A DNA stretch of 64,000 bases from Porphyra umbilicalis (taxonomy: Eukaryota > Rhodophyta > Bangiophyceae > Bangiales > Bangiaceae): the NCBI GenBank assembly GCA_002049455.2, contig KV919077.1:24052-88051 (forward strand). The letters run 5' to 3'. Shown here one piece after another: positions 1 to 11,505 of the stretch (position 1 is its first letter; the number at the start of each line of letters is the position of its first letter). A model generated the notes under the pieces. That model did no database searches, was not told the origin of the DNA, and saw only the letters and a list, made by a program, of their open reading frames with translations. Both the position numbers and the translations under genes were made by a program.

Positions 1-1268
1 ACAACATGCAGCATGCCCGGACGCAGCGACGACGAAGACAGGGGGCCCAGTCCGGCCAACGGACAGCGCCGTCGCCATGCGCACCGCCTGCCGTCAACAG
101 ATGCAAGAGCGAGGCAGAGAGCGCGGGTGGTATGGGCGAGTAGAGAGACATGAATGGCGGGCTGATGCTGATGATCGAGGAGAGGGGTGGGGGGCAACAG
201 AACGGGGTGGGAGGAAGGGGATGGGTGGGGGCAAACACCGACCGAGCGAGTGCGCGACGAGTCGTCGCATTGCCGGTCGTGTCGGCTGTGGGACCAGCAG
301 CAATGTGTCGTGAGAGGGTGGCAGCTGCCCACCCACGCAGCTGTGCGGAGAGGCCAGTTTTGCACCGGTTGCCATCGCAGCACACTCGCCACTCCGCTGC
401 TCAACAACCGGTTTAAAACCGATAATGGGCGGCGAATGAAATCACTTAAACCGATTCGGCCGGGCCAACCGATTGGACACCCCTAATGTCCTATTCGAAG
501 CCGAAATACTGCACGCACACCCTATTCAGGACGGTTGGAGTATGCTGCGGGCCCCCTCATTGGCTGGGCGCCAAATGGTTTTATTGCCATACGTGTCTGA
601 CGACGATCGACGACGCAAAACAACGACCGCGACACGATCGAGGCCCGATGCACTGGGCAGATGGTGACACGTGACCGAGGGACTGATGCAGACGCAAACC
701 CTGTGAGAGGCCGCGACGTACGAGGGCGACAGAGACTCGTGGAAGGCAGCCACAAGCATGCCCACACTCCATAACGTAGATTGATCCCCGGCAGCAATCG
801 CGTTGCACTCTGGGCCCGACTTGTGCCTCTCGAGTCGTGCGAGGAATGAGAATCAGGGGGAGCGGTGGACGCGCAGCACATGCTTCTTAACAGTCAGTGA
901 AGTGTGAGCGCGTTGGACCTACACCTGTCGATGCGGATGTCGTAGTACTGGCTGCCGGCCTCTCCTACGTATGAGAGAGTCCTCAGCGCTGTTGAGCCTG
1001 ATTGGTCATGCGACACGATTGGTTCAGCGACTAACACTGATTCTAAGGCTGTACCAGATGCCAGGTACCGCCCGGCTGCGCCAGAATATGCGCGGTCTGC
1101 CGGGGGTGCCAGCGGGGAGGTGTCCCAGAACCGAGGCGCACGCCTGCCCCTGTCGTCGCCGTGCCTCACGTGCTGCTGTGCTCGCCACCGTCGTGCTCGC
1201 CACCGTCGTGCTCGCCACTGTCGTGCTCGCCACCGTCGTACTCGTGGCCGGCGCCGCCTGCCTTCACC
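1..1268. other. Flank without a recognised gene
   Basis: No reading frame here has recognisable motifs. A 256-codon frame on the minus strand (1664-894) overlaps the transposase gene and looks like its shadow. The stretch may hold the promoter side and the left end of the resident Harbinger element, but I could not identify its terminal inverted repeat. Confidence 0.5.
1178..1237 (+). repeat. 15-bp tandem repeat, four copies
   Basis: Four head-to-tail copies of GTGCTCGCCACCGTC, with one substitution in the third copy. They lie just upstream of the chosen transposase start codon. The unit is a multiple of three, so frames stay open through it and an upstream ATG at 1161 looks possible but less likely. 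Confidence 0.85.
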
Positions 1269-1927
1269 ATGGACGCTGCAATGACTGTGAGTGGATGGGA
1301 GGAGGACGAGGGCGTCAACGATGACGTCACCACCGCGGTGGTCGTCGCCGCTCACGTGGCCACTCTTCTTGAATCGCGACGGCGGGCTCTCGCGGCCGCG
1401 CAAGTGCACAGGCCGCGGTACCGGAGCTCCGTGCCCGGTCGGTTGGCCAATCGGCCAAGAAAATTTGAGCTTGGCCTCCAGTGCATCCTTCGCGACTATT
1501 TTGGCGTCGACGGCCTTCCCCCGGTTTTCGGTCGACAACAGTTTGAGCGACGATTTTGCGTGCCGTTGCCGGTCTTCCTGCGGATCTACCATGCTATCAA
1601 GGACCGGCCGTTTTGGGCGCAATGTTTCAACGCAACTGGGCAGCCGCAGGCCCACCCGCTTCAAAAGCTGGTGGCCGCGTTCCGCGTGCTGGCGTACGGA
1701 GAATCGTACGACCGCGCGGACGAGTACGTGCGCTTGTCCAGATCTACAATCGCGCGCGCGGTCAAGCTCTTCACCGAGCTCATGGTCGACGAGTTAGGTC
1801 CACACTACCTGCGGCCGCCCACGCCCCTTGAGATTGAGAAGATCCTTGCCCGCAATGCTGAGCGTGGGTTGCCCGGCTGTCTCGGTTCTCTTGATTGCTC
1901 TCACTGGGAGTGGTCCTCGTGCCCTAA
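1269..1927 (+). pseudogene. PIF/Harbinger-type transposase, 5' part
   Basis: This is the N-terminal 219 codons, plus two bases of codon 220, of a DDE transposase of the PIF/Harbinger (DDE_Tnp_4) type. It ends just after the first catalytic block, where GSLDCSHWEW contains the presumed catalytic Asp209. I chose the ATG at 1269 because it sits in a good context (CACCATGG) and follows the 15-bp repeats; an in-frame ATG at 1161 is the alternative. The frame then runs into an inserted element at 1928 and stops at 1961. The rest of the gene lies at 41639-42866, with the codon split AA|G across the insertion. The upstream residues look like a helix-turn-helix region (LSRSTIARAVKLF). Transposases of this kind cut at TIRs and make 3-bp TWA duplications. 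This copy cannot be functional. Confidence 0.88.
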
Positions 1928-1955
1928 GAGCATTCCCACCAATGTCGGGCCAACG
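1925..1955 (+). repeat. Left TIR (28 bp) with TAA target duplication
   Basis: TAA at 1925-1927 is followed by GAGCATTCCCACCAATGTCG and eight further bases, to 1955. The same 28 bp occur in inverted orientation at 41608-41635, followed by TAA. A 3-bp TAA duplication and a GAGCA start are typical of PIF/Harbinger-type elements. Confidence 0.93.
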
Positions 1956-2611
1956 GTCTGAAACGGTGAAATGAAACCGCTACGTGTGGCCCTGCGAGTG
2001 GTCAGTTGCCAACGGGCCAACGCGTTGCCAACGGGCAATGTAATGGGTTAAATAGAGTGGGCTACCATTCGAAGATCTGAGCGCCGTTGGCCTCGACGTT
2101 GTTGGCCGCAGTCGGGGGTTGCCAACGAAGGACACGTATCAGCGTCGTCGCAAGTATCGAAATGAAGCGGCGTCCGTCGAATACGTGCCAAACATGTCAC
2201 GGAAAGCGTGTGAACGGAGCACGAACCGCCCAAATCAAGACAATCTAGCGAGACACGTGGAGGCCTTTTGGTACCAATCTGGATCGAATCCGCTCGTGTG
2301 CTGCGGTCGCACCCCCTCAGGTTGTGCGAGGCCTTGGAGGCTGAGTCATGCCGGTCGAACGGTCACCTTCAGCCATCGTGGCCTGCCGATGTGCTCGAAG
2401 GAGTGGCCCAAGAGCTGTCTACGTGCCCCCCTCTACTGTGTGCATCCCACCGTTTGCTGACTGGGGCGGTTTCAAAGGAGCTGGCACACCCGCTCTCAGG
2501 GCTGTGCTGCCCGAAAAAGTCCAAGGCTCGGCCAAAAAGGGTCAATAGAGGGCAGCGACCCACAGCCAGGGACTTTTGAGTGCGTATTTGTGCACTTGTG
2601 TGGTTGCCTCC
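1956..2611. repeat. Left subterminal region with GCCAAC/GTTGGC motifs
   Basis: Several GCCAAC or GTTGGC hexamers cluster here: for example two TTGCCAACGGG stretches near 2010-2035, GTTGGCC near 2090-2105 and GTTGCCAACG near 2117. The same motif clusters at the other end (41381-41560). No gene is visible. Confidence 0.6.
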
Positions 2612-2647
2612 TATGGCCCTTCTCCCAAAAATGACCCCACCTCTGTG
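2612..2647 (+). repeat. Left TIR of the giant TA-flanked element
   Basis: The dinucleotide TA at 2612-2613 is followed by a 34-bp repeat starting TGGCCCTTCTCCCAAAAATG. The inverted partner is at 38039-38072, followed by TA, and matches at 33 of 34 positions. TA duplications are the hallmark of Tc1/mariner-type elements. The core TCCCAAAAATGA also occurs in the TIR of the short element at 55363-55994. Confidence 0.85.
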
Positions 2648-3476
2648 AGCAAACGTTTCCCACCCCCCCCCCAGGGGGCCCTGAGGCGACATGGGTTTCT
2701 GCCGGCGACAGCGTCTCCAAACGTTTCCTGACAGTGCCGCCCCATCGCGAGGTCACTTGCCAGGACGTGCCCGCGCTCTCAGGACGCGGAGGCCGCGCAA
2801 TCGTCGAATGCGACCCGGGCGGTGGCCCACCACCCTAATGGGGTCGACCGAACCCCCAAACTTGATTTCCATTGGCGGCCCCGCCGGGAATTTGAGCAAA
2901 CGTGCAGACAAACGCTTCGCACTGCAGCCAGTCCGGTCCTTCCAGATCGAATTCTATTTTGAGAAGGGGCCGTCACGAAGCAACGGGGAGGGGGTCCCGA
3001 TTCAATGCGGATTTCGGCGGCAGCGCAAGCGCCAATCTGGGGTAATCTGGGCGAACGTGCCGGCAAACGTTCCCCCAGTGCGGGTCCAGAGCCACATGCA
3101 AACAGTAACTCAAGCGTGCAAACTAGTATACACAGCGGCAATCTCGGTCGCTTGAATCGATCTGGACGTCCTAGACAGGGAAACAGACTGCAGTCTCTGT
3201 CACGCCTGGATTGTGCGGCCTGCAAGCAGCCTGCAAGCAGCGTGCGTTTTGTCGCGCCGACCAATGGCCTGCGGCCGTCATCTCAGATCTGCACGGGGCC
3301 AGTTCGTCTGGCAGCAGGGCCGTGCAAGGAGCTCACGGCGTCAGATCTGCCAACGACGCCAAGTCTTCAGCGGGACTTGGCGGCGCACAGCACTGTTGTA
3401 GGCGACGTCGTCTTCTTCCGCGGGCGCCGGCCGGCCACGAGTCCCCAGTGCCCCTCGCGCTCCTCGTGCTCCGCGG
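2648..3476. other. Left arm of the giant element, no gene seen
   Basis: It contains AAACGTTT-type octamers (2651, 2719, variants to 3070) of the kind also found at the right end. Overlapping frames on both strands carry no recognisable motif. Confidence 0.5.
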
Positions 3477-4813
3477 GTGGCGGCGGTTCGTCGGCGGCCG
3501 GTCGGTAGTGCTGGCGCTCTCGTGGCCGGCTCTGCGGCGATTGGGCGGCGGTTGCGTCGTGCTTCCACTGGCGGCGGAGGTGGGGCGGTTGGTCGTTCCC
3601 GTGAGTGGCGGAATACACTCCTGCGGCTCGTGCGGCTCGTTCGGCGGTGCGGCGGCCGGTGGCTGTCTTCGCGACTGGTGGACTGTGTACCTGGTGTGCG
3701 CGGTCGTGCTCCGCTCACCGCGTGGCCGCACGTCGTGGGCGCGCTCGTGCACCAGCGTGCGGCTGTGCGGCACGTTGTGCATGTGGTGCACGTGCTCCAG
3801 CGGGCGGGGGTGCCTCTGGGTGGTGCTCGTGCTCTTGCTCGTCGTGCCTCAGTGGGCGTCGTGTGCGTTCCCGTGCACCAGCGGACGGCGGCCCGGCACG
3901 GTGCGCAAGAGCTCCGGCGGGCGGCGGTGCCTCGGTTGGTGCTCGTGCTCTTGTTAGAGCTCTGGCGGGCGGTGGTGCGGCACGGTGTGCACGTGCTCGA
4001 GCGTCTGCGGGCGGTGGTGCCTCGGGTGGTCCTCGTGCTCTTGCTCGTGCTGCAGTCGGCGGCGGTACGGCGGCTGGTCGTTTCTGCGAGTAGTGGTTTG
4101 CGGCTCGTACGTACGGCGGTTCGGCGGCTGGTGGTCGTACCCGTGACTGGTGGACTGTGTATTGTGTACCTGGTGTGCGCGGTCGTCCTGTTACTGCGTG
4201 ACCGCAAGTCTTGTGTGTGCTCGGGTGTCGTCCCCGTGACTGGTGGACTGTGTACCTGCTGTGTGTGGTCGAGCTCCGCGCACTCTGTGACCGCACGTCG
4301 TGCAAGTGCTCGCGCTCAGGTCGCGGCAGTGCTCCAGTGGCCGCTGCGGCTCGTGCTCGTGCCCGTGCTCGTGCTCCAGCGGGGTGCGGTGCGGAAGCTG
4401 GTCGTCTCAGTGAGTAGTGGACTGCGGCTCGTGCGGCGGTGCGGCGGCTGGCTGGTGAACATTTCCGTGACCTGTGCATTGTGGACGTGGCGTGCGTGGT
4501 CGTGCCCCGTTCGCCGTGTCACCCCCGTCGTGCAAGTGCTCGAGCTCCAGCGGGCGGCGGTGATACAGTGTGCACTGCGGCTCGTGCTCGTGCTCGTGCT
4601 CCAGTGGGCGGCGGTGCGGCAGCTGGTGTTCGTGGTCCTGAAACGGGCATCCTCTGCGGTGCTCCTGGTGTGCGTTTTCGTCCCGTTGCCCTCCCCGTGT
4701 GATCGCACCCCGTTCACGTGCTCGCTCACAGAGAGCAGCGGTGCCCCGTCTGGTGCCCGTGCTACTGCTCGTCGTCGTCCCCGTGACTGGTGGACTGTGT
4801 ACCTGCTGTGCGC
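3477..4813 (+). repeat. Degenerate GTGCTCGTGCTCC-rich minisatellite
   Basis: Variants of GCGGCTCGTGCTCGTGCTCC alternate with a longer motif, GACTGGTGGACTGTGTACCTG, seen near 3671, 4146, 4235 and 4787. Frames are open in several phases on both strands, so the 545-codon frame here is not taken as a gene. Copia A interrupts the array at 4813; it resumes at 10779. Confidence 0.7.
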
Positions 4814-5186
4814 TGTGAAGTCGGTGTGGTCAAGTGGGTGCGTTATTTTACTATGGCAGAGGTCCTGGGCCGTGTCCAGCCACCTAATGTACCCCAGGCG
4901 GCCTCAGGACAGGTCGTCGGGCAGCCCGCTCTCGGAGCACACCCACGTGCCTCAGTTCTCAGTGCGCGCGGGCCGCGGCGCACCTGCCAGAACGGGGCAT
5001 GCACCTCCCCACACAAGTCCCCCCCCCCGAGCTCACCCCAGCAGAGAGTGCCCACTACGAGACCAGCAAATCAAGTACACACAAGTACAAAACATACAAC
5101 AAGTGCATAGGTAAATACCCAAAACAGGGTCCCAATGCTCAACCGGGTAAGTACAGACAAATGGAATTGCTGAGCCATGCTCAACA
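4814..5186 (-). repeat. 3' LTR of copia A
   Basis: 373 bp. On the minus strand it begins TGTTGAGC and ends TTCACA. It differs from the partner at 10405-10778 by one base in a C-run near 5020-5030 and one substitution near 5128. Confidence 0.95.
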
Positions 5187-5198
5187 CTCCCCCCAATT
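5187..5198 (-). promoter_or_regulatory. Polypurine tract of copia A
   Basis: On the minus strand AATTGGGGGGAG lies directly against the 3' LTR. Copia B has the near-identical GGAATTGGGGGAG in the same place. This is the expected primer for plus-strand synthesis. Confidence 0.85.
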
Positions 5199-5289
5199 AC
5201 ATTGTGACGGTTCCGGAGTCCGGATGCAAGGTAGCCCGGCTTCCGGCTTACAGCTTGATTTGGCTTCCCGATCGCCGCTGCTCGGGCCC

Positions 5290-5964
5290 GGGCTGTAGCA
5301 GTACAGCCCTCCTCGGGAAGCCATATCAGTTTTGGGCTGTACTGATACAGAACCCCCCCTCCCCGACTTGGCCGCAAAACGCGATGTGGGCCAAAAAACC
5401 GCCCACCGCCAAGTCGACAAGCGCCGACTCGGACAGCATCAGAGCACCCGCCAGCCGACCGCCAGGCCGCCGCAAGCCGCCCAACCGCCGCAAAGTCGAC
5501 GCAAACCGCCGACTTGGTAGAGACGCATGAAGCTGGGCTGTATCAGTACAGCCCTCCCCCCGCCACTTAAAACAAAAAAACGATGTCCGCCAAGTCCGCC
5601 TCGGTCGACGCGGACAGCATCGGAGAAGCCCTTAGCCGACCGCCCGACCGCCGCAGGCCACCCAGTCGGCGTCAAGGCGACGCAAGCTGCTGCCTTCGTA
5701 GCGATGCAAGGGCCTGGAGCTGTATCAGTACAGCCGTAACGGCTACCGCCCAGCCGAAAATCGAATTGACGCGGTCGTCCAATGTTGATCGGATCGTCCG
5801 ACGAAACGTTCGGTAGACATCGATTCGACCGGCCGCCCCCGACTCGATCGGCGAAACGTCGACTTGATCGACGAATTTCGGCACGAATCCGACTCGGGCT
5901 GTATCAGTACAGCCCGCCGACAATCGGATCCCGATTCCGAGGAGGGCTGTACTGATACAGCCCA
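5290..5964 (-). repeat. Six 20-nt hairpins in the 3' region of copia A
   Basis: GGGCTGTATCAGTACAGCCC or its reverse complement occurs at 5535-5554, 5896-5915 and 5945-5964, with variants at 5290-5309 (loop GCAG), 5334-5353 (three mismatched end bases) and 5717-5736. Each forms an 8-bp stem with a 4-nt loop. They lie between the gag-pol stop and the 3' LTR. Copia B has hairpins of the same size but different stem sequence. Function unknown. Confidence 0.9.
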
Positions 5965-6063
5965 GCCCCCGACTTCGCCGTAAACCGCCCAATCGACCCG
6001 AAGCCGTTCCGGGCCGCCGACACCGCCACTCCGCCGCCAACCGCCGCCCCCCCCCGAGGGGGT

Positions 6064-9000
6064 TCAGCACTGCGGCGCAGGACGTAGGGCCCGCGTGCCG
6101 CTACTCCCCGAAGTGCCCAGATCCGAGCCAACGCCGATGACGCCCCGGAATGTGGCGAACGCCGGGGCCGGCAGTGGCTTCGTCATGCCATCTGCGGGCA
6201 TGTCGGCGCTGGGAAGAAAGTAGAAGGCAACCTCCCCACGCGCGACGTAGTCGCGCACCATGTGGTACGCAACGTCTACGTGCTTAGTACGCCCGGTGGC
6301 TTCGGGATTGTTGACCAAAGCGAGGCACGCCTGGTTGTCCTCCCCCATGGGCACGGCGTCCCCGTCGACGCCCAGCTCCGACAGAAGTTTGCGCAGCCAC
6401 AGCGCCTCCTTGGTCGCCATAGCGGCGGCGACGTACTCGGCCTCGGCCGTTGACGTCGCCACGGTCGACTGGCGCTTGCTCGTCCACGATATCGGCCCGC
6501 CATTGAGGGTGAAGACAAAGCCCGTCGTCGACCGACGAGCGTCAATATCGCCTGCCCAGTCTGCGTCAACGTACCCTTGGAGAGGCTTGTCGTCGCCGTA
6601 CACGACCCCTAGTCGCGTAGCCCCGCGAAGATATCGGAGCACCCCCTTGGCCGCGCGCATGTGGTCCTCCTCGGGGCATGACATGTAGCGGGGGAGCACG
6701 CCCACGGCAAAGGCAATGTCCGGCCTCGTCGTCGTGGAGAGGTACAGCAACGAGCCAACAAGCTCGGCGTACCGGTTGCCCTCGGGCAGTAGATTCTCCC
6801 CCGTCTTGCAAAGCTTGGCACCTGACACCATGGGCGTCTTGTTAGGCGCAGACTTGTCCATCTGGAAAGCCTCAAGCAGGGAACTGACATGCCCCGGATT
6901 GCTCAGGGTGATCACCTTGGCAGCCCGATCTCGCATGACCTTCATGCCAATGAAGTCCTTGACCTCACCCATGTCGCGCACGTCGAAAGACGCCGACACC
7001 GAGGCCTTGACCATCTGGACCCCTTCGAGGCTTTTTCCAGCCACAATGAGATCGTCCACGTAGACGAGGATGTAGACAAGCCCGTGCACAGGGTGGCTCC
7101 ACGTGTAGAGGCACGGGTCCACCATGGACCGGACCGCTCCGATGGCATTGAGCTCTTTGTTAAGCTTGATGCCCCACAATCGTCCCGCCTGTTTGGTCCC
7201 ATAGAGAGCCAGGTTCAGACGGCGGACATCACCTTCCTCCCCCGGCTCGGCTCCGACCGGAAGCTTGATGTACATCTCCTTGTCCATCTTTGCGTTGAGG
7301 AAGGCCGTCTTCACATCCACGTGGTGAACTTCCCAGTCCTTGGCCGCCGCCACCGCGAAGAGCGCGCGTGTCGTGGCCGAGCTCGGCACTGGTGCCCATG
7401 TCTCATCAAAGTCGCGCCCCGGCACTTGGTTGAAGCCCTGCGCCACCAGTCGCGCCTTGTACCGAGTCATGTTGCCCTCAGCATCGTGCTTGATGTCGTA
7501 CACGTACCGCGTTTTGACAGCCTTACGCTTGTTGCTGCTCCTGGTATTGGACCAGGTACCAAGCTTCTTGTGTGCGAGGTACTCTTCTTTCTCAGCCGCC
7601 TTCCAACGCGGCCAGTCCGATCGCGCACGCGCCTCCTTCGCATTGGCTGGCGCCTTGGTCAGGTCCCATCCCGACGGATCTCCGCCCTTGGGTCCTTCTG
7701 CAGCGTATGCCTTTGGGTTACGCTCCCACCAGGTAACCTTGGGTGCCGGCTTGCGCTTCGACCGCCGGAGTGCTTGCACCCCGTCGTCACCACTCTCTGT
7801 GGTGGATCCAGACAGCACGTCGTGTCCATCATGATCCGCCGCGTCCTCGCCGGCGTCATTGTCATCTCCGTCTTCTGCGTCGAGTCCGGAAGCCTCGTCC
7901 GGATCAACGTCGCTCTCTGACGACTGCTGCGAGGCATACTCGTCCCCGCTTGCGGCTTCCGCTTCCAGCATGTCCATGGCGCCGTCCTCCTTGTCACCAT
8001 CCGTCTGACTGGTCAGGAAAGGGGTGGAAGCAGGGCCAGGGACAGAGGTCATCTTGATGGCTTTGCTTGAGGTCTCCTCCATGAGCACATCTCGGCGCTC
8101 AAAGACCTTGTTTGAGCCATCCTCTAGGATGCGGTAGGCCTTGCCACCAACAGTGTAGCCGACAAATCGGCCGACATCGGTCCTGGGTTCCAGCTTTCGC
8201 TGCTGCTGCTTGGGCTTCAGAGCCCATGCCCGGCTCCCTCAGACCCGAAATCCCTTCACGTCGGGGCGTCTGCCCGTGAGGGCTTCCAGCGGGGTCACAT
8301 CTTGACCCGCCTTGGGGGATCGGTTGAGCACGTGGATGACGGATGACAAAGCCTCCGCCCACAGCTCCTCTTCCGCTCCGGCGTCCAGAAGAGCCGCACG
8401 GACGCGCTCCATGATGTACCGGTTGGCGCGCTCTGCCTTCCCGTTCTGCTGCGAAGAGTACGGCGCCGTCTTCTCAGACGTAATGCCTTTGTCTTCATAC
8501 CAGGCTTGGAGGTCGCGGCTCACGTACTCCTTGGCGCCATCGTGACGAACCCGCTTCACCTTAAGCCCAGTTAGGGTCTCTAGCTGCTTGATGCGGGCCT
8601 TGAGGACATCCGGAACCATGCCCTTGGACTTGATGGGCGTCGCCGTGATGAACCCAGTGGAGTCTTCCATCAGAGTCACGAAGTAGACAGAGCCGCCCAG
8701 CGACGCCGTCAACGGCCCATCAACGTCCGTGTGAACCAACTCGCACTTGGTGGTGGTCGTTGTCGAGCGATGATGCGGAGAACGCGCCATCTTTCCGTCG
8801 ACACAAGGCACGCATACCGTACCAGGAACGCGCTTGGCGTCGGCTACCGTCGATGGAATCCCATCGACCATCCCAACCACACGCTTGAGGTTCTCGAAAC
8901 CCAAGTGGTTGAACCGGCGGTGCCACAGCTCTGCCTCGCCGTCCATGTGCGTGGAGGCGGCTCTGGCCGACGCCGTGACCGGAGTCACCTTGAGCACGTA

Positions 9001-10248
9001 GTTCTCCGACTCGTTGACCGAGCCGACGACAGACGCGTTGCTCAAAACTCCGCTCACGAGCACCGCTTCCCCATTACTGAGGATATAGCAGGCGTCGCCA
9101 ACGAACACCACGGCACCACCACAGCGGTCGACCGCTCGGACCGACAGAAGGTTGTCTGTCAGATCCGGCACAAGCATGACCTCATCGAGGACCATGCGAG
9201 CCGTGGTGATTCCCTTCCCCACGTCCATGGACGCGTATCCGTGCCCCTTGATGGGCACCTTGTGGCCGTCAGCTAGAGTGACCTTGGCCCCGCTCCCCGT
9301 CGTCTTGACGGTGAAACCCGCGTCCTGGGCGGCCATATGGTTGGTCGCACCCGAGTCCAACACCCAGGTCGAGGACCCGCTGGTGCTCCCGGAAGCGTTG
9401 AGCTTCCCGGCCTGGCCTGCCGACGCAGCGTAGGCCAATGCGGCGCGGGGAGGTGCACCACCTCCACCACCACCCTCACGACGCCCGAGATTTGGCTTCT
9501 TGTTGCCCTTGGCGTCGTCGGCCTTCTTCTTGAGACAGTCGCGCTTCATGTGCCCCTTCTTGTCAAAGTAGTAGCACACGACCGCGCGCTTGTCCCACGG
9601 CTTCTTAGAAGCCGTTGCCGCAAACGCTTGCGACTTGACGCCGGTCGCCGAGGACGACCGCCCATGGCTCCCCCGCTGCTCCACAGTGAGCAGCTTGGCG
9701 CTCACGTCAGCGAGGTTGCGCTTCCCGTCCATGTTCTCCAGAACGGTCTTGATCATGTCATACTCGGCCGGAAGGCCCGACAGGATCTGCAGGACAAGCG
9801 TGTTCTCGTCCACCTGATTTCTCAGCATGGAGAGCTCTTGACGGATGCCCTTGGCGCGCGACGTGTACTTGATGATGTTCTCGTCGCTGCCCTTCTTGAG
9901 GTTGCTCAGCTCATGCATGAGCTGCAGCAGGCGTGCGTTGTCCCGCGCCTCAAAGATGTCCTTGAGCGCATCCCACGCCTCCTTGGCCGTACTGACCGCC
10001 GTCACCGAATAAAGATGAACCGGCTTGACCGACATCTGGATAGTCGCCAGGGCCGACTCGTTCATGAGGTCCCACGCCTCAGCTGCAACGTCGCTCTTGG
10101 CACCGCTCCCAGACGCGGGGCGGTCCGTCACAACCGCAGCCCAAACCTTCTCCTTGATCATCTGTGCACGGCAGTACACAGCCCAGACCTTGTAGTCGTC
10201 GTCCAGCTGCGCGAAGCGAGGGCCAGCGTAGCGGCCGTACTCCGACAT
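6064..10248 (-). pseudogene. Copia A gag-pol polyprotein with one premature stop
   Basis: A single frame of 1395 codons encodes Gag, a zinc knuckle (CYYFDKKGHMKRDC), an aspartic protease (WVLDSGATNHMA), the GAG-pre-integrase and DDE integrase regions (VHTDVDGP, RHDGAKEY, QNGKAERANR), reverse transcriptase (LVYVDDLIV) and RNase H (VDADWAGD, TAEAEYVA, TKHVDVAYH). The start ATG at 10248 (MSEYGRYAG) matches copia B. Codon 670, at 8241-8239, is TGA where copia B has TGG in the same context (GFRVWGSRAW), just after the integrase core. The rest of the frame is open. A functional product would need readthrough; simple mutation is more likely. Confidence 0.93.
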
Positions 10249-10390
10249 GACGATGACAACCACGCCAGCAGGCGCGGCACTGACGACGTGGGAGGCTATA
10301 CCCACCTGCCCGACGCCGGAACACACGGCAACCCAACCAAGGTCGTCCCGCCAACAACGGCACGGAAGACGACGATGACCACCAGCGACA

Positions 10391-10404
10391 CTGGGCCCAT
10401 AACC
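10391..10404 (-). promoter_or_regulatory. Primer-binding site of copia A (initiator tRNA half)
   Basis: On the minus strand GGTTATGGGCCCAG follows the 5' LTR directly. It is complementary to the anticodon arm of eukaryotic initiator tRNA-Met (CTGGGCCCATAACC), not to the tRNA 3' end. Drosophila copia is known to use such an internally cleaved tRNA half. Copia B has the same site. Confidence 0.85.
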
Positions 10405-10778
10405 TGTGAAGTCGGTGTGGTCAAGTGGGTGCGTTATTTTACTATGGCAGAGGTCCTGGGCCGTGTCCAGCCACCTAATGTACCCCAGGCGGCCTCAGGA
10501 CAGGTCGTCGGGCAGCCCGCTCTCGGAGCACACCCACGTGCCTCAGTTCTCAGTGCGCGCGGGCCGCGGCGCACCTGCCAGAACGGGGCATGCACCTCCC
10601 CACACAAGTCCCCCCCCCCCGAGCTCACCCCAGCAGAGAGTGCCCACTACGAGACCAGCAAATCAAGTACACACAAGTACAAAACATACAACAAGTGCAT
10701 AGGTAAATACCCAAAACTGGGTCCCAATGCTCAACCGGGTAAGTACAGACAAATGGAATTGCTGAGCCATGCTCAACA
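10405..10778 (-). repeat. 5' LTR of copia A
   Basis: 374 bp, near-identical to 4814-5186. On the minus strand it starts TGTTGAGC and ends TTCACA, directly before the primer-binding site. Confidence 0.95.
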
Positions 10779-11394
10779 GGCGCGGCTCGTGCTCGCGCCC
10801 GTGCTCGTGCTCCAGCGCGTGCCTTCCAACCGGGTGGTGCTCGTCCTCGTGCTCCCGTGCACCATTGTGTCGCAGTGGTGGGGGTACTCCTGCTCTCCGC
10901 ACCGCAGGCCACACTTGGTGCCTGTGGCCGTGACCTGCGGGCGACGGTGCCCCTGCCGATCTTGCCCCAGTCCGCGGCGCGGGGTGCCTGGTCTGGACGC
11001 TTTCCTGGGTTCTTGGGGTGTGGTTCACCGTCTGTTGCCCAGGCTCGTGCTCCCGCGGGCGACGGCGCCCGGCCGGCACTTGTCTTGCGGGCGACGGCGC
11101 CCGGCGGCACTTGTTTTGCGGGCGACGGCGCCCGGCCGGCAGTAGTACTCGCGTTCCTGTCGAAGTAGGGCTGCAGCTGGTGTTCGTGTGTGTGCCCGCT
11201 GCGGTTGGCGGCCCTCGTCTTCGTTCCTCGGGCTTCCTTCAAGGCCAAGGGCGCGGTTGTTCGGCGAATCGCGGCGGCGTCGTGACACGGGGCGGCGGTC
11301 CTTCGTGGCCGCCGTCGCTGGGCGTTGTGTGGTGTTCCTTCGCGGCCGCGGTCGCTGGGCGTGGTGCGGTGGTCTGTGCGGACTTGCAGGGATG
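10779..11394 (+). repeat. Continuation of the split minisatellite and spacer
   Basis: GCGGCTCGTGCTCGCGCCCGTGCTC at its start continues the array broken at 4813. GC-rich imperfect repeats of GGCGACGGCGCCCGGC follow near 11055-11140. The stretch leads into the DDE transposase region without a recognisable gene. Confidence 0.55.
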
Positions 11395-11505
11395 CCATGT
11401 TTCCAGCTAACGTGCGTCTCTGCGCAATCAGCATGGTTGCCCACGGTGTGCCGCGCAAGGTCGTTCAGAGGATCGTTGGTGTAAAAACAATCCGCTCTCA
11501 AGAGG

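Larger units (their letters stand above)
4814..10778 (-). mobile_element. Ty1/copia retrotransposon A
   Basis: The order on the minus strand is 5' LTR (10778-10405), primer site, one gag-pol frame (10248-6064), a non-coding 3' region with six hairpins, purine tract and 3' LTR (5186-4814). The LTRs are 373 and 374 bp and differ by one substitution and one C in a C-run, so the insertion is recent. The flanks are TGCGC (4809-4813) and GGCGC (10779-10783), an imperfect 5-bp duplication within a minisatellite. One in-frame stop interrupts the polyprotein. Confidence 0.95.

Noticed and set aside
3333-5114. Frames of 150-545 codons over the minisatellite
   Set aside because: They are open in several phases on both strands because the repeat lacks stops, and the longest runs into the copia LTR.
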